A stretch of 64,000 nt of DNA from Sulfurospirillum sp964466465 (lineage in GTDB: Bacteria > Campylobacterota > Campylobacteria > Campylobacterales > Sulfurospirillaceae). Position numbers and translations under genes: made by a program. A model generated the notes under the pieces. It was not told where the DNA came from. It ran no database searches and was given only the letters and a program-made list of their open reading frames with translations. The stretch covers positions 1 to 64,000 of the forward strand of contig CAYXNJ010000007.1 in the NCBI GenBank assembly GCA_964466465.1. Reading direction: 5' to 3'. Below are positions 27,213 to 35,433 of this stretch, one piece after another; the stretch's first letter is position 1; every line of letters begins with the position of its first letter.

Positions 27213-27638
27213 CTTGTACAACAACCTTCTATGAAGAAATATGAGCAGATGCGCTGTTACGACAGATTGCTCAGTGTGTTACCCAAAAGCTTCACAAGTA
27301 TGATACGGTTTGTGTACACTAAAAATGAGACTCTCTTTTTTGTACTCAATCATCCTTGCGCAAAAATGGAGTTTAATTATAAACGTAATTTAATAAAGAG
27401 TCTATTAAAAGAAATTCAGTCTCATTTTCCAGAATGTTCATGCTTAAATGTTAAAGACGTACAAGCGTTTGTCACGAATCAAAAAAGTGAAGAAGAGGCT
27501 TTGGTTACCTCAACCCATTCAGAAATTTTTTATCCCGAACAAGCCAGTGGGACGTTTGAGACACTATGTGAAGATGAAAGATTGCGTTCATTGTTTGAAG
27601 CCATCAAAGAAACCATTGCAAAAAACAGATCATGCTAG
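27183..27638 (+). CDS. DUF721/DciA-like protein
   Basis: 151 residues. The N-terminal MKDSKSIISHLVQQ start, the basic stretch after it, and a central FVYTKNETLFFVLNHPCAKMEFNY strand region resemble the DUF721 domain of DciA, the predicted replicative helicase loader in bacteria lacking DnaC, but the match is only moderate. A consensus -10 ends 6 bp before this ATG, so the start implies a leaderless transcript; the alternative ATG at 27231 also lacks a clear ribosome site. The stop overlaps the uvrC start by 7 bp, so the two genes are coupled. Confidence 0.6.
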   Translation: MKDSKSIISHLVQQPSMKKYEQMRCYDRLLSVLPKSFTSMIRFVYTKNETLFFVLNHPCAKMEFNYKRNLIKSLLKEIQSHFPECSCLNVKDVQAFVTNQKSEEEALVTSTHSEIFYPEQASGTFETLCEDERLRSLFEAIKETIAKNRSC

Positions 27639-29431
27639 CCCAAAAACTGAAAAATGCCCCCGATAACGCAGGGATTTATCAATATTTTAATGAACAAGGA
27701 ACCCTGCTTTATGTCGGTAAAGCCAAAAGCATTAAAAACCGAGTAAAGAGCTATTTTCGCTTCTCAGGAGAGCTTTCAGCATCACCCACGCTTTCACCTC
27801 GTATCGCTAAAATGATTAGCGAAGTGCATAATGTTGAGTACATCGTCGTTCAAAGTGAACATGACGCACTCATCTTAGAAAATTCTCTCATCAAACAACT
27901 TAAACCCAAGTACAACATTCTTTTACGCGATGACAAAACATACCCTTACCTTGCTATCAATCTTTCAGAGCCATTCCCTCGCTTTGAGGTTACTCGTAAG
28001 ATTATTAATGATAAAAGCATCAAATACTTTGGTCCACTTTCAGGCTCAGCCAAAGCCCTTTTAGAGGCTCTATACCTTGCTTTCCCATTGGTACAAAAGA
28101 AAGGATGTCTGAAAGGGAAAAAAGCCTGTCTTTTTTATCAAATTCATCGCTGTCTTGCACCATGTGAACAAAAAATCGATACGCACACTTATACGAAAAT
28201 TGTCCAAGAAGCTCTTGAATCTTTAAACGATCAAAAGAAGCTAATAGCACTTTTACAAGCAAAAATGGAAGAAGCTTCGATGAAACTCAATTTTGAAGAA
28301 GCAGCAAAACTCCGTGACATCATAAACGCAATTAAAGATGCTCTGCATGTAACGCATGTGGAACTTTCAAAACTCGAAGATTATGATGTTTTTGCGGTTG
28401 AGATTATGGAAAAAACAGCCGTTATTATGCGTCTGTTTATTCGTGATGGCAAAATTGTCTCGACATCACATACCCTCTTACACAACGCCTATGGCTTTGA
28501 AAAAGAGGAGCTCTATCAACGCGCTTTATTTGAGTTTTATAACCCTATGAATCAAACCTTTGCCCAAAATATTCTCATTGCGGAAACATTCAGCGAACAA
28601 GCCTATATGAGTCAATTTTTAAGTGAAAAGTTTGGTCAGAAAATGACAATTAGTGTTCCACAAAGAGGTGAAAAACTCTATTTAACACACATGGCACAAG
28701 AAAATGCAAAAACACTCATCTTGCAACACAGTCTTAAAAACAATAATACCCTTGCTGAACAAATGCAAACACTATTTGACCTCTCTTCTCTTCCTAAACG
28801 CATTGAAATTTTTGACAACTCTCATCTGGGTGGAAAATCGCCTGTAGGAGCCATGGTTGTATGGGATGAAGGATTTGATAAATCAAGTTACCGTCGTTAT
28901 GAACTGCATCATGTTGATGAATATGCCCAAATGAAAGAGATGTTAGAGCGTCGTATTAATGATTTTTCCAAAGAATCTCCACCTGATCTTTGGATTTTAG
29001 ACGGTGGAGAAACACTCTTAAAACTAGCAAAAACTCTACTAAACCAAAGAGGTCTTTTTATAGATGTACTGGCAATTGCTAAAGAAAAACGTGATGCCAA
29101 AGCACACCGTTCAAAAGGGTGTGCATACGATCTGCTTTACAATCAAAACCAGTCATTTCATCTTCCACCAAGTGACAAACGCTTGCAGTTTATTCAAAAA
29201 CTTCGTGATGAAGCACACCGCTTTGCCATCACCTACCATCAACAAAAAAAACGTGGTAGTGATATGAGTTTAGAGCTTCAAAAAATCGAAGGTGTTGGTC
29301 TTGCTAGCATCAAAAAATTGCTCCTTTATTTTGGAACCTTTGAAGCTATTTACAACGCTACACAGGAAGAATTAGAGGTAACCGTTGGTAAAAAGCTTGG
29401 TGCTAATCTATTTCATGGCTTAAGAAAGTAG
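27632..29431 (+). CDS. uvrC: Excinuclease ABC subunit C
   Basis: 599 residues; makes both incisions in nucleotide excision repair with UvrAB. N-terminal GIY-YIG nuclease (AGIYQYF ... LLYVGKAKSIKNRVKSYF), a Cys-containing linker (CLKGKKACLFYQIHRCLAPC), a UVR motif (MEEASMKLNFEEAAKLRD), the RNase H-like second nuclease (EIFDNSHLGGKSPVGAMVVW) and a C-terminal helix-hairpin-helix (IEGVGLASIKKLLLYFG). All parts are present in order. Confidence 0.97.
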   Translation: MLAQKLKNAPDNAGIYQYFNEQGTLLYVGKAKSIKNRVKSYFRFSGELSASPTLSPRIAKMISEVHNVEYIVVQSEHDALILENSLIKQLKPKYNILLRDDKTYPYLAINLSEPFPRFEVTRKIINDKSIKYFGPLSGSAKALLEALYLAFPLVQKKGCLKGKKACLFYQIHRCLAPCEQKIDTHTYTKIVQEALESLNDQKKLIALLQAKMEEASMKLNFEEAAKLRDIINAIKDALHVTHVELSKLEDYDVFAVEIMEKTAVIMRLFIRDGKIVSTSHTLLHNAYGFEKEELYQRALFEFYNPMNQTFAQNILIAETFSEQAYMSQFLSEKFGQKMTISVPQRGEKLYLTHMAQENAKTLILQHSLKNNNTLAEQMQTLFDLSSLPKRIEIFDNSHLGGKSPVGAMVVWDEGFDKSSYRRYELHHVDEYAQMKEMLERRINDFSKESPPDLWILDGGETLLKLAKTLLNQRGLFIDVLAIAKEKRDAKAHRSKGCAYDLLYNQNQSFHLPPSDKRLQFIQKLRDEAHRFAITYHQQKKRGSDMSLELQKIEGVGLASIKKLLLYFGTFEAIYNATQEELEVTVGKKLGANLFHGLRK

Positions 29432-29492
29432 GTTAGTTTTAAGTATAAGTGAGTTAGAATGGACTTTTTAACGTTTATTAAAGGATCGTCAT

Positions 29493-30683
29493 TTGATACT
29501 TTACGATAAGAGTGGTCTGTTTCTGGGAATGGGAAACCAAGAGTTGTACCTTTTAGGGTATGAGGACATGGAAGAGTTTCGTAATTATCACAATGATTTT
29601 GCTGATCTTTTCGTGAATAAACCTGGTTTTATCTTCAAATTCAAAAACTTCTCATGGATTGATTATGCCCAACATAGCGGCACACCCAACAAACGTGTTC
29701 TTATTCGTACCAAAAATGGAAAAGAGATTGAAACATCTCTCAATATCAATGAAATATACCTTCAAAAAGAAATTAACGGTTCACCTCTTTTTTTTAGCGT
29801 TGAACTCAGTAACGCACCATTCAAACATGATTTACCTATTTCAGTAAATAAACCACAAGGGTTAGAACCTAGCTTTGATACGCCACCTGCACCAATGATT
29901 TCTTCGTATGAAACTTCTTTTGAAGAAGATGCTCCGTCATTCATTTCTTCATCAGAGCACGAAACAACACTTCCTTCAAATAAGACATCTTTTGAAGAAG
30001 ATTATACATCGTCATTTACAGAACCATTACCAACACCTATTTTACCAATAGAAGATGATGAACTGAATGATTTTAAAGTCACTCCATCAGCTCCTGTCAA
30101 TGATGAAACATTCGATTTTAAACTTAAATTTGATCATGCGATCTTAGAAGAACCTGCTCATAAAGAAATTGAAGTAGAAGAAGAAAATTCTCCAGCATCT
30201 TTAGAATATGAATCTATTGATCAAATTAAAATCAAAGATCTTGATTTTGTTGCCCCTCTTGAAAGCTATCCTGAAGATAAGGTTGAAGACCTTTTAGAAG
30301 ACCCCACATTGCATGTTGAGGAACTAAAAGTTTCTTCAAATACACCTATTATAGTTCACGATGAAGAGTTTGATCTCTCAGAATGTGCCGAAGAATTGGG
30401 TCTAGACATTAGTACGTTAGCGCAAATTATCGAGGAATATGTACACTCTCTTGATTTAACGATGCCAGCACTTGAAGAAGCAATTAATGTCAATAATCGA
30501 AGCCATGCTAAAGAAGAAATTTCTCATCTTAAAAGTGTTGCCCTTCATTTACAAATTTCATCACTCTTCCACCACTTTGAACATTTGGAAACCAGTTTAG
30601 AATTTGATACAAAAGAAGAGATTTTGCATACCTTCCAAGCTCTTCAAAAAGCAGTTTTACACTTTAAAGAGAGTGTTCAATGA
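29493..30683 (+). CDS. Acidic protein with PAS-like N-terminus and degenerate HPt-like C-terminus
   Basis: 396 residues from a TTG at 29493 with AAAGGA 9 bp upstream. The first 110 residues resemble a PAS-type sensor (LGYEDMEEFRNYHNDF, KNGKEIETSLNINEI). The middle is low-complexity and very acidic (many E/D/P/S), likely disordered. The last 90 residues resemble an HPt four-helix bundle: EYVHSLDLTMPALEEAI then SHLKSVALHLQ near residue 340. In a true HPt the sequence would be xHxLKG; here Ser occupies the phospho-His site and His is shifted by one. It overlaps the next gene (ATGA) in an operon ending with a hybrid kinase and a receiver. Function not known. Confidence 0.7.
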   Translation: MILYDKSGLFLGMGNQELYLLGYEDMEEFRNYHNDFADLFVNKPGFIFKFKNFSWIDYAQHSGTPNKRVLIRTKNGKEIETSLNINEIYLQKEINGSPLFFSVELSNAPFKHDLPISVNKPQGLEPSFDTPPAPMISSYETSFEEDAPSFISSSEHETTLPSNKTSFEEDYTSSFTEPLPTPILPIEDDELNDFKVTPSAPVNDETFDFKLKFDHAILEEPAHKEIEVEEENSPASLEYESIDQIKIKDLDFVAPLESYPEDKVEDLLEDPTLHVEELKVSSNTPIIVHDEEFDLSECAEELGLDISTLAQIIEEYVHSLDLTMPALEEAINVNNRSHAKEEISHLKSVALHLQISSLFHHFEHLETSLEFDTKEEILHTFQALQKAVLHFKESVQ

Positions 30684-31078
30684 AAAAAATTCTTTTAATA
30701 GTATGTTTACTTATTTCTTCTGCATTTGCAGACCATTTCCGTGATGCAATGTTAGCTTATAAAGCAGGCAATTATACTCAAGCTAAAGAGCTTTTTGAAC
30801 TTTCTATTAAAAAAGAAAATGCTGTACAAGGCTATTTTTATCTTGGCAAAATGTATCTTTATGGTGAAGGGACAGAAGCCAATACTTCCCTTGCCATTCC
30901 TTATTTAGAACAAGCGGTGATGAAAGGCAACATAAAAGCAAAATGTTATCTTGCTGAAGCCTATCTCAAAAATAAAATTAAACATGATGATGCAATTTTA
31001 CTTCTGAATCAAGGAGCGAAAGAAAGCATGACATGTAAAGATATAGCTTCTGCTTACAATATACAATTAAACAGTTAA
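30680..31078 (+). CDS. Secreted Sel1-like repeat protein
   Basis: 132 residues. Clear signal peptide (MKKILLIVCLLISSAFA), then alpha-helical repeats with the Sel1 pattern: QGYFYLGKMYLYGEGTEANTSLAIPYLEQAV and KAKCYLAEAYLKNKI (quoted in parts). Two or three repeats fit. Such proteins act as periplasmic protein-protein adaptors. Overlap with the upstream gene and a 15-bp gap to the hybrid kinase make it an operon member, and its periplasmic location would allow contact with the kinase sensor domain; that contact is inference. Confidence 0.85.
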   Translation: MKKILLIVCLLISSAFADHFRDAMLAYKAGNYTQAKELFELSIKKENAVQGYFYLGKMYLYGEGTEANTSLAIPYLEQAVMKGNIKAKCYLAEAYLKNKIKHDDAILLLNQGAKESMTCKDIASAYNIQLNS

Positions 31079-31093
31079 TAAAGGACATCGACC

Positions 31094-34000
31094 ATGAAAT
31101 TAACGACCCAGCATACTCTTAGACTCATTAGTCAGTATCCTCTGATTATTCTCTTTATTTTTTCCAGTTATTTTCTTTTTTTATCCTATACCCAATTTGA
31201 TACAACGCTGACACTGAAAAATAAAATAGAAAGTACAAAAGTTTTAAGCGCACTCTCCATTGAACTTGCAAAAGAGAGGGGACTTAGTGCCTCATACCTT
31301 TCCAGTCAAGGAAGTATTGCCAAGGAAGCACTACAAGAACAACGTGCCAATGTTAATAAAGCAATTAAAGAGTTTCATGATTTTTATCAAACCCATGAAG
31401 TAACAGCTAATATCAAAAATATTATTACCTATATCACTAAGATTGTAGAAATGCGTCAAGCGGTTGATAGCTTTGCGATTGATTTTAATAAAATGTTCTT
31501 TGATTACTACAGTCAGATTAATACGCATCTTTTAAAAGAACTTGAAACTATTGGTACCATCAATACAAACTCCAACATCTCAAACCTAACCTACTCACTC
31601 GTTTCACTGTATAAAAATATTGAATATTTAGGACAAGAACGTGGATTTGTATCAAAAATTCTAAGTCAATATGTCCCTTTTAGCCCGAAAGATCTTGAAA
31701 TTTGGATTAATATTTTCGGTGTTTCCAATATTTTTGATCACAGCACCATTAATGATCAAAAAACAAAAGCTCAAATCGAAAACCTTTACAAACTTCCTGA
31801 AAATATGAAATTGGAAGAAGAAATCACTCAAGTAAAAGCTGAACTTATTACTGCGGCACAAAGTGGTGAATATTTGATTGACCCAACTCTATGGTTTGGT
31901 CTTTTAACAAAAAAAATTGATATTCTTGATAAATCAGCACAAATTATTAAAGTATCTTTACATGAAGAAGAACAACGTTATGACACACAAAACATGGGTC
32001 AACTTATTGGAGCAGGTTTAACATGGGTCATTTCTATTATTCTTATGTTTTTAGGATTTGGACTCTCAGGTCAATTTAGGAAGAACGTTCAAGGACTTGA
32101 AAACATCTTTACACGTGTTGAAGAACTTGCTGAAACAAAAGAAAAAGTTGATTTTAATACCGCAGAAGGTATGAACGTTGCCTATACTATTATTGATAAA
32201 GCCATTGAAAACATTGCCAAAGAAAAACAAAATGCAGAAGAAGCAAGTGCTGCAAAAAGTATTTTCCTTGCCAACATGTCCCATGAAATTCGTACACCAC
32301 TCAATGGTATTATTGGATTTACAGAGCTTCTCAAAAATTCAGACCTCGATGATGAAAAACGTGAATTCGTAGATGTTATTGAAAAAAGTTCTGAAAACCT
32401 TTTAGCGATTATCAATAATATCCTTGACCTTTCAAAAGTAGAAAGTAATAAAATCGAAATCGATGAAATTCTTTTCTCACCTATCGATGAATTTGAAAAT
32501 GCGGTGGAAGTGTATGGACCAAAAGCATCTGAGAAAAATATTCAACTCTCTTTATACATTGATCCAAGTTTACACAATTATCTCAAAGGTGATGCCGTTA
32601 AGATTAAAGAAGTCTTGATTAACTTAATGAGTAATGCCGTTAAATTTACACCAAATAACGGTCAAATTACTGTTGAAATCAAACGCCTCAACAATGCTCC
32701 ACTGGATAAAGCACGTGTACTTTTTAGTGTTCAAGACTCTGGTATTGGTATTCATCAAGATAAAATTGAAGGTATTTTTGATGCCTTTAATCAAGCAGAT
32801 TCAACCATTACGCGTAAATTTGGAGGAACGGGACTCGGTCTTACTATTTCTTCAAAATATATTGCTCTTATGGGCAGTAGATTAGAAGTAGAGAGCGAGG
32901 AAGGTAAAGGAAGTCGCTTCTTCTTTGTTTTAGATCTTGTAGAATCAACAGCAAGTGGCACTGACTACAAGGACCACTTTAGTGATTTTAACTGTGCAAT
33001 TTATTCACCTCTTAATAGTGCAAAAGCACATACTGAATTTATGTATGACTACTTTACCTATTTTGGTGCACACGCAAAATACTATACCGATTTCCCTTCG
33101 CTTAAAAATCTTATTTTTAAAGCAGGTAGCAACATCATCGTTGCAGACTACAACAACCTTACAAAAGAAGAACTTGAAGAGTATAAAAAGATCAAACTAC
33201 CTATTATTTTGATCTTTAAATCTTCACAACAGTCTAAGTTCAATGAATACAATACAAAATATATTACTCCAATTTATGAACCAGTCAATGTCTCCAAATT
33301 GGTAAAAGCGTTAGAAGCTAAGCGTGAATTTTTACCTGCTAAGGAGGATCGTATTGAACCTCAGCCTATTCAAAAAGCAACTTTTGGTAAAAAATTTAAA
33401 GCAAATGTACTTGTAGCTGAAGATAATGAAATCAATCAAAAACTGATTCGTAGAACCCTAGAAGATTTAGGGCTTAATATCACCATCGTTCCGAATGGAC
33501 TTCAAGCGCTTGAACGCCGTAGAAGTGAAAACTTTGATATGATCTTTATGGATATTGCAATGCCTGTTATGGATGGTATTGAAGCAACGCATAAAATTTT
33601 AGAATATGAAGAGAAAAATCATCTACCTCACATCCCTATTGTAGCCATCACTGCCAATGCACTTAAAGGAGATCGTGAGCGCTTTATGAAAGAGGGACTT
33701 GATGAATACATCACTAAGCCAATCAAAAAAGACAGTATCATCAGCATTCTCAATCTCTTCATTCAAGATAAAATTGACTACGCAGCACAAGAAGAAGAAT
33801 TAGAGATAAAACCTGCCGCGACGATGGTGCCTCCAACGGTTCAAACTTTTGAAGAAGAGCCTACCCCTGCCCTTATTACTAGTGAAGAAGAAACATCTCA
33901 TAGTGACCTATCCGTCAATAAAGAAGAAATAAACCTTACACCAGATTCTATAGATGTTCTCGATGTGCTTGTATTGAAAAAAAGCCCTATTGAAACTAAA

Positions 34001-34315
34001 ATTTTCACCAGTGTTTTGAGTAAAATGTGTGAAAATGTTGAAGCAGCTACGTCATATAATGACCTCAAACAAAAAATTGAATCAAAGCATTATAAAATTG
34101 TTTTATTTGATAAAGAGATGCTCCTAGAAGATGCTGAAACATTTTTAGAATGGATTCTTTCGATAGAGAAACGTCAACACGTTGGAAAAATCAGCACCAT
34201 TATGTTTATTGATCCAAAAGATAAAAATCAAAATACCGCTATTGCCTTTGATGCAATATTACCGAACCAAATTAGTAAGAAAGATCTTGAACTCTTGATT
34301 CACAAGTTTATTTAA
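31094..34315 (+). CDS. NIT-domain hybrid sensor histidine kinase with multiple receiver-like domains
   Basis: 1073 residues. First membrane helix about 12-32; periplasmic helical sensor about 45-295 with ALSIELAKERGLSASYLSSQ, the pattern of the nitrate/nitrite-sensing NIT domain; second helix about 303-325; then, without an evident HAMP, a His box MSHEIRTPLNG near 398 and an ATPase domain (GGTGLGLTISSKY). A degenerate receiver-like segment follows (about 640-745), then a full receiver with phosphoacceptor Asp near 819 in FMDIAMPVMDG, then an acidic linker and a third receiver-like domain at the C-terminus where LFDKEM keeps an Asp near 1004. It would feed a phosphorelay with the adjacent lone receiver; ligand unknown. 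Confidence 0.88.
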   Translation: MKLTTQHTLRLISQYPLIILFIFSSYFLFLSYTQFDTTLTLKNKIESTKVLSALSIELAKERGLSASYLSSQGSIAKEALQEQRANVNKAIKEFHDFYQTHEVTANIKNIITYITKIVEMRQAVDSFAIDFNKMFFDYYSQINTHLLKELETIGTINTNSNISNLTYSLVSLYKNIEYLGQERGFVSKILSQYVPFSPKDLEIWINIFGVSNIFDHSTINDQKTKAQIENLYKLPENMKLEEEITQVKAELITAAQSGEYLIDPTLWFGLLTKKIDILDKSAQIIKVSLHEEEQRYDTQNMGQLIGAGLTWVISIILMFLGFGLSGQFRKNVQGLENIFTRVEELAETKEKVDFNTAEGMNVAYTIIDKAIENIAKEKQNAEEASAAKSIFLANMSHEIRTPLNGIIGFTELLKNSDLDDEKREFVDVIEKSSENLLAIINNILDLSKVESNKIEIDEILFSPIDEFENAVEVYGPKASEKNIQLSLYIDPSLHNYLKGDAVKIKEVLINLMSNAVKFTPNNGQITVEIKRLNNAPLDKARVLFSVQDSGIGIHQDKIEGIFDAFNQADSTITRKFGGTGLGLTISSKYIALMGSRLEVESEEGKGSRFFFVLDLVESTASGTDYKDHFSDFNCAIYSPLNSAKAHTEFMYDYFTYFGAHAKYYTDFPSLKNLIFKAGSNIIVADYNNLTKEELEEYKKIKLPIILIFKSSQQSKFNEYNTKYITPIYEPVNVSKLVKALEAKREFLPAKEDRIEPQPIQKATFGKKFKANVLVAEDNEINQKLIRRTLEDLGLNITIVPNGLQALERRRSENFDMIFMDIAMPVMDGIEATHKILEYEEKNHLPHIPIVAITANALKGDRERFMKEGLDEYITKPIKKDSIISILNLFIQDKIDYAAQEEELEIKPAATMVPPTVQTFEEEPTPALITSEEETSHSDLSVNKEEINLTPDSIDVLDVLVLKKSPIETKIFTSVLSKMCENVEAATSYNDLKQKIESKHYKIVLFDKEMLLEDAETFLEWILSIEKRQHVGKISTIMFIDPKDKNQNTAIAFDAILPNQISKKDLELLIHKFI

Positions 34316-34326
34316 AAGGCTGAAAT

Positions 34327-34707
34327 ATGGAAAAAAAGTTGAAAATTCTAGCCGTTGATGATGACTTTATCAATCTTAAATTGATTAGCTCCATGCTACG
34401 AAAAAATGAAAAAGTTGGCATCATTATTGAAGCAACCAATGGACTTGATGCAATCAATCTGTTAAACACTCAAGGAGATTTTGATCTGGTACTACTGGAT
34501 ATTAAGATGCCTGTGATGGATGGTATTGAGTTTCTCACCAATATTCAATCCATGGGTGAATTTAAAAAATTACCTGTCATTGTTTTAACAACAGATGAAA
34601 CTCGTAAACATGAAGCATTTGATCATGGAGCTTTTGATTTTTTAGTAAAACCTATACGCGAGCATGATTTAAGTAGTAAAATAGCAAAAGTTGCTGATCT
34701 TTTTTGA
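34327..34707 (+). CDS. Single-domain response regulator
   Basis: 126-residue stand-alone receiver (CheY-like) with acidic DDD at 11-13, phosphoacceptor D58 in LLDIKMPVMDG, Thr in VLTTDE and Lys in FLVKPI. No output domain, so it acts by protein contact or as a phosphate shuttle. It starts 11 bp after the hybrid kinase and ends the operon. Its stop codon directly abuts the stop of the convergent hisG, and both lie within one hairpin. Confidence 0.93.
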   Translation: MEKKLKILAVDDDFINLKLISSMLRKNEKVGIIIEATNGLDAINLLNTQGDFDLVLLDIKMPVMDGIEFLTNIQSMGEFKKLPVIVLTTDETRKHEAFDHGAFDFLVKPIREHDLSSKIAKVADLF

Positions 34708-34715
34708 TCAGCAAC
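34690..34715. terminator. Hairpin containing the stop codons of two convergent genes
   Basis: Perfect 10-bp stem GTTGCTGATC / GATCAGCAAC with a six-T loop. It spans the plus-strand stop (34705-34707) and the minus-strand hisG stop (34708-34710). On the minus strand it is followed by TTTTGCTATTTT, so it fits a terminator for hisG. Confidence 0.7.
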
Positions 34716-35328
34716 CTCGTTGAATAACCTCATTAATTTTATAATATAACGACGTAATCTCTTCTTTTTTCTCAATAAAACTGTTTTTGTTTGCAATCAA
34801 ATATGCTGATGAATCTAAAATGGTTTCCACTACTTTAAGACCATTTTGTTTCATAGTGCTACCTGTTTCAACAATATCTACAATGACATCTGAAAGTCCT
34901 ACAAGTGGCGCTAATTCAATAGAACCATACAACTTGATTATATCTACAGCCATTGCCTTTTTAGAGAAATATTTTTGGGCAATATTGGTCATCTTCGTAG
35001 CAACCTTGAGTTCAGGAGCGCTATAATCAATCTCCTTCCCCTCTTGTATTCCTACGCATACCTTACATTTTCCAATACCTAAATCAAGTAAACGAAGCAA
35101 ATCTTCATCTTTTTCTTCCAATACATCTAATCCCACAACGCCAATATCTGCAGATTGGTGTAAAACGTATGCAGGAACATCCTGATTACGTACAAGTAAA
35201 AAACGAAAACCATCCGCTTCTAAAATTAACTTCCTATCATCAAAACGAAAAGCCGTTCCAAAAATTTTTTCAAAAATTTCTAAAGTCTCTTCTGCAATTC
35301 TGCCTTTTGGCAATGCTACTGTTAACAT
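34708..35328 (-). CDS. hisG: ATP phosphoribosyltransferase, short form
   Basis: 206 residues; condenses ATP and PRPP in the first step of histidine synthesis. LTVALPKGRIAEETLEIFEK at the start, QSADIGVVGLDVLEE and the PRPP-binding VDIVETGSTMKQNGL segment are diagnostic. The length shows that the C-terminal regulatory domain is absent, so this is the short HisG that in known cases requires the HisZ subunit; no hisZ lies in this window. Confidence 0.96.
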   Translation of the reverse strand: MLTVALPKGRIAEETLEIFEKIFGTAFRFDDRKLILEADGFRFLLVRNQDVPAYVLHQSADIGVVGLDVLEEKDEDLLRLLDLGIGKCKVCVGIQEGKEIDYSAPELKVATKMTNIAQKYFSKKAMAVDIIKLYGSIELAPLVGLSDVIVDIVETGSTMKQNGLKVVETILDSSAYLIANKNSFIEKKEEITSLYYKINEVIQRGC

Positions 35329-35358
35329 TTTATCCCTTTGCTATTATTTTATCACGGT

Positions 35359-35424
35359 TTTTAGGCAAAGCCTAAAAGCCTACGCTCAGCCGCTGTGGCG
35401 CTAAAGCTTGCCTCTGGTGAGGCA
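35359..35424. repeat. GC-rich hairpin cluster between coaX and hisG
   Basis: Two perfect hairpins, 35359-35377 (TTTTAGGC-AAA-GCCTAAAA) and 35409-35424 (TGCCTC-TGGT-GAGGCA), flank a GC-rich spacer (about 35378-35408) that stands out from the AT-rich surroundings. It could be a terminator plus leader, a small RNA, or a dispersed intergenic repeat. Confidence 0.45.
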
Positions 35425-35433
35425 GAAATTCTA

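Noticed and set aside
35359..35424. CRISPR-like repeats
   Set aside because: The two hairpins differ in sequence and there are no regularly spaced identical repeats; no cas genes anywhere in the window.
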